Shown: positions 60,157 to 62,323 of the stretch, piece by piece
Layout: each line of letters starts with the position of its first letter
How positions within the stretch are numbered: position 1 is the first letter of the stretch
Assembly: GCA_043822065.1 (NCBI GenBank)
Contig: JBDRCC010000017.1
Coordinates: 1-62,323, forward strand
Length of the DNA stretch: 62,323 nucleotides
Direction of reading: 5' to 3'
Source of the DNA: JBDRCC01 sp043822065 [NCBI: archaeon]
GTDB taxonomy: Archaea; Undinarchaeota; CAZHTU01
Made by a program: the position numbers and the translations under genes
The notes under the pieces: generated by a model
What the model was told of the DNA's origin: nothing
Databases searched by the model: none
Seen by the model: only the letters and a program-made list of their open reading frames with translations

Positions 60157-60695
60157 TTAAAGAGCTCCCTCCCCGCGTGCATCCGCAATTCGCTTGATTT
60201 CCTTTCGAAGATTGCCGGGAAAGTCAGGTCCATTGTTGACTCAACAGTCTGGATTATTATTCCCCGCGGCATCTCCTGCTCCTTGACTTTTATGTCCGAC
60301 CGGGAAATCAGGTTTTTGTCGCCTGTGCGTATGTAAACCGTGGCACCCTTGAGCTCTGAACCAACAGAGGATAAGAGATTTGATAGGAGCTTATGGTACT
60401 CTTTCCGTGGCATAGAGTCTATCCTCTTAAGCGCAGATGAAACTGCTGAGGAGACAAACTCGTCCTTCAGCTGGCGCTCCGCGCGCCTTGTTTCGACTAT
60501 TGCCTCGGAAACAATCCTCTGCTTGGCGGATTTGGCTTCGCCCTTCCCCTGCTCAAGTATTTGGCGCTTGATGTTCGCTATTTCCGGCATTGATTCGCCA
60601 ACAAGGCGCTTTTTCTCTGCCCTGGCTACGTCAAGCACCGTCTTGCGCTCCTTTTGCGCATCCTCGTTTATTTTCGAAATCATTTTTTCCATCAT
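60153..60695 (-). CDS. atpE: A-type ATPase subunit E
   Basis: 180 residues, typical peripheral-stalk length. N-terminal coiled coil (MISKINEDAQKERKTVLDVA, KGEAKSAKQRIVSEAIVETR), then a globular C-terminal part ending LTFPAIFERKSSELRMHAGRELF. It anchors the catalytic head. It starts two bases from the K-subunit stop and overlaps atpC by four bases. Confidence 0.9.
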   Translation of the reverse strand: MMEKMISKINEDAQKERKTVLDVARAEKKRLVGESMPEIANIKRQILEQGKGEAKSAKQRIVSEAIVETRRAERQLKDEFVSSAVSSALKRIDSMPRKEYHKLLSNLLSSVGSELKGATVYIRTGDKNLISRSDIKVKEQEMPRGIIIQTVESTMDLTFPAIFERKSSELRMHAGRELFK

Positions 60696-60696
60696 G

Positions 60697-62323
60697 TTAT
60701 CCTCCCATAAGTCCTACCTTGAGCATTATCAGTATCGCTGCCAGCAAGCCGAGTATTGCAAATGTCTCTGGCATAACTGCGAGTATCAAGCTCTTGCCGA
60801 ATGACTCAGGCCGCCGGGACATGGACATGATTCCTGACGCCGCAACAATTCCCTGCCCGATTGCTGACAGCCCGGCAAAGCCGACAACGAGCCCGGCGCC
60901 GACTGCAGCTATGCCAGCTGACAGCGGAAGCTCGGTTACTGTGCCGCTGAGTATTCCAGTGAAATAAAGCAGCATTATCGCCACCAGGAGGCCGTAGATT
61001 GCCTGGGTCTCGGGAAGAACCGAAAATACCATAGACTTGCCGAAGAGGGACGGATCACTTGAGGTCGCGCCAGCGCCAGCCGCCGTAGCAATTCCTTGGC
61101 CTATGGCTGAGAGGCCAGCAATTCCAACGGCAAGCCCGGCGCCGACTGCGGCGAGCGCGGCTGCGCCAGTTACCTGGTTGAACGTTCCGCCAAGAATTCC
61201 TGTAAAGAAGAGTATAAGTATTGCGACAAGGAGGCCGTATATCGCCTGCGTCTCCGGAAGTACGGAGAATACCATCGACTTGCCGAACATGTTCTGCTTT
61301 TCTGCAGTGGCCGCGGCGCCGGATGCCGCAGCGATTCCCTGCCCCACTGCAGAGGAGCCAGCAAAACCAATTGCCATACCCGCGCCTACTGCGGCAATCC
61401 CTATGACTAGGGGCATGTCTGGAATGAACTTCCCGCCAATCAGGCCTGTGAAGAACATTATCAGTATGGCGATTAGGAGGCCATAGATTGCCTGGGTCTC
61501 GGGGAGGACTGAGAAAATCATGCTCTTGCCGAAGAGGGATGGCTTTTCAGAGGTAACGCCTATGCCAGCTGCTGCGGCAATGCCTTGGCCTATTGCAGAT
61601 ATTCCTGCAAAGCCAACTGCGATTCCAGCGCCTACTGCGGCAAGCCCGGCAGCTGCAGGTATTGCTTTTATTCCGCCGCCAAGTATTCCTGTGAAAAAGA
61701 GTATTAAAATTGCAACCAAAAGCCCGTATATCGCCTGGGTTTCTGGGAGGACTGAGAATACCATCGACTTGCCGAACATCTGCGGCTTATTCGCAGTCGC
61801 GCCCGCGCCCGCCGCCGCCGCGATTCCCTGCCCGATTGCCGACAGCCCTGCAAACCCAATTGCCATGCCCGCGCCTATTGCGGCGATTCCAACAGGTATT
61901 GGCATATCCGGGATATAACTGCTCCCGATTATGCCGGTGAAGAACATTATCAGTATGGCGATTAGGAGGCCATAGATTGCCTGGGTCTCGGGGAGGACTG
62001 AGAAAATCATGCTCTTGCCGAAGAGGGATGGCTTTTCAGAGGTAACTGCTATCCCCGACGACGCAACTATTCCCTGCCCTATTGCGGACAGCCCTGCAAT
62101 CCCAACAGCTATGCCTGCACCAACCGCAGCCAATCCGGCAGCTGTTGGCAGAGCGGAAACGCCGCCGCCGATAATTCCTGTAAAGAAAAGTATCAAGATG
62201 GCGACAAGCAGCCCGTATATGGCTTGAGTCTCTGGCAGTACGGAGAAGACCATTGATTTGCCGAACATATGGGGTTTGTCCGCAGTGGCTGCTGCGCCTG
62301 CTGCCGCCGCAATGCCCTGCCCT
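60697..62323 (-). CDS. atpK: A-type ATPase subunit K, multi-hairpin fusion (5' end outside window)
   Basis: 541 residues are visible and the frame continues past the window edge, so the ATG at 62268 is internal. The protein is a chain of 81- or 82-residue units. Each has a Gly-rich helix (VGAGIAVGIAGLSAIGQGI) and a second helix (FGKSMVFSVLPETQAIYGLL). Six complete first helices plus part of another, and seven second helices are present, so at least seven hairpins. Every second helix keeps the ion-binding Glu in PET. Gln in GQG and ETQ matches Na+ ligands of the Enterococcus hirae K subunit, suggesting Na+ coupling. The last unit differs (MPETFAILGLL). Confidence 0.95.
   Translation of the reverse strand, partial: GQGIAAAAGAAATADKPHMFGKSMVFSVLPETQAIYGLLVAILILFFTGIIGGGVSALPTAAGLAAVGAGIAVGIAGLSAIGQGIVASSGIAVTSEKPSLFGKSMIFSVLPETQAIYGLLIAILIMFFTGIIGSSYIPDMPIPVGIAAIGAGMAIGFAGLSAIGQGIAAAAGAGATANKPQMFGKSMVFSVLPETQAIYGLLVAILILFFTGILGGGIKAIPAAAGLAAVGAGIAVGFAGISAIGQGIAAAAGIGVTSEKPSLFGKSMIFSVLPETQAIYGLLIAILIMFFTGLIGGKFIPDMPLVIGIAAVGAGMAIGFAGSSAVGQGIAAASGAAATAEKQNMFGKSMVFSVLPETQAIYGLLVAILILFFTGILGGTFNQVTGAAALAAVGAGLAVGIAGLSAIGQGIATAAGAGATSSDPSLFGKSMVFSVLPETQAIYGLLVAIMLLYFTGILSGTVTELPLSAGIAAVGAGLVVGFAGLSAIGQGIVAASGIMSMSRRPESFGKSLILAVMPETFAILGLLAAILIMLKVGLMGG
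60785..62323 (-). repeat. Tandem repeats of 243/246 bases inside atpK
   Basis: Units alternate between two types (beginning MFGKSMVF and LFGKSMIF), giving a higher-order period of 489 bases. For example, about 115 bases around 61448-61562 recur almost exactly at 61937-62051. This shows recent duplication or gene conversion of a two-hairpin block. Confidence 0.9.

Noticed and set aside
60697-62323. CRISPR or satellite array
   Set aside because: The repeats are in frame, 81-82 codons long and encode the known K-subunit hairpin.
1-62323. tRNA or rRNA genes in intergenic gaps
   Set aside because: The gaps are mostly under 150 bases and none shows a T-loop GTTCRA-type motif in cloverleaf context or rRNA-like sequence.

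Overview
The window is a gene-dense stretch of an archaeal chromosome. Diagnostic genes are archaeal-type: TFB, aIF2-beta, SRP54/FtsY, prefoldin alpha, ribosomal proteins eL20(LX), eL31, eL39, eS19 and uL16(L10e), RNase P protein Rnp4, Gar1, Dph2, Trm1, archaeal Thr/Gly/Phe/Trp-tRNA synthetases and an A-type (V-like) ATPase. Many genes have a TTTAAA/TTTATA-type TATA element 25-30 bases before the start codon and no Shine-Dalgarno sequence, the pattern of leaderless archaeal transcripts. Compact or truncated versions of several proteins (1001-residue SMC, 340-residue NFACT protein) suggest a reduced or DPANN-like lineage. The phylum cannot be fixed from the window alone. I found no rRNA, tRNA, CRISPR array or insertion sequence.

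Layout. 1-4.5 kb: end of an unknown gene, a small gene, then two adjacent secreted, membrane-anchored beta-sandwich proteins, one with calcium-binding thrombospondin type 3 repeats. 4.4-13.2 kb: an AbrB-PhoU regulator and four tRNA synthetases around a Cys-rich exported protein. 13.2-22.5 kb: SMC, two cation exchangers, a scrambled scpA/smc remnant beside a lipoprotein gene, then scpA-scpB-NFACT. 22.5-33.5 kb: CutA, FtsY, a 1.1-kilo-residue sequon-rich surface protein, and the conserved cluster Rnp4-eS19-PDCD5-eL39-eL31-LX-prefoldin, which lacks its usual aIF6 gene. 33.5-42.9 kb: PEP synthase, uL16, SRP54, a phosphohexomutase, an RPA-like protein, aIF2-beta, phosphoglycerate mutase and an epimerase. 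42.9-50.1 kb: a lysine-rich coiled-coil protein, an NhaP-like antiporter lacking the usual Asp, and an uncharacterised operon of two paralogous membrane proteins with Mrr-like domains plus a coiled-coil protein. 50.1-58.7 kb: Trm1, TFB with a long basic tail, Gar1, PurA, a DUF1015 protein, acylphosphatase, two-subunit fumarase, malic enzyme and a hydrogenase maturation protease. 58.7-62.3 kb: a hydrogenase-type ferredoxin subunit followed upstream by ATPase subunits C, E and a giant multi-hairpin K.

Metabolic reading. PEP synthase, phosphoglycerate mutase, malic enzyme and fumarase connect C4 acids, pyruvate and PEP with gluconeogenesis. Three cation exchangers and a K subunit with Na+-type ligand residues suggest sodium bioenergetics, and the ferredoxin subunit hints at a membrane-bound hydrogenase elsewhere. 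The most unusual items are the K subunit with at least seven fused hairpins, an SMC that appears to lack a hinge domain, a membrane-anchored ATPase subunit C, the Mrr-like membrane paralogue operon, and the chimeric scpA/smc remnant.
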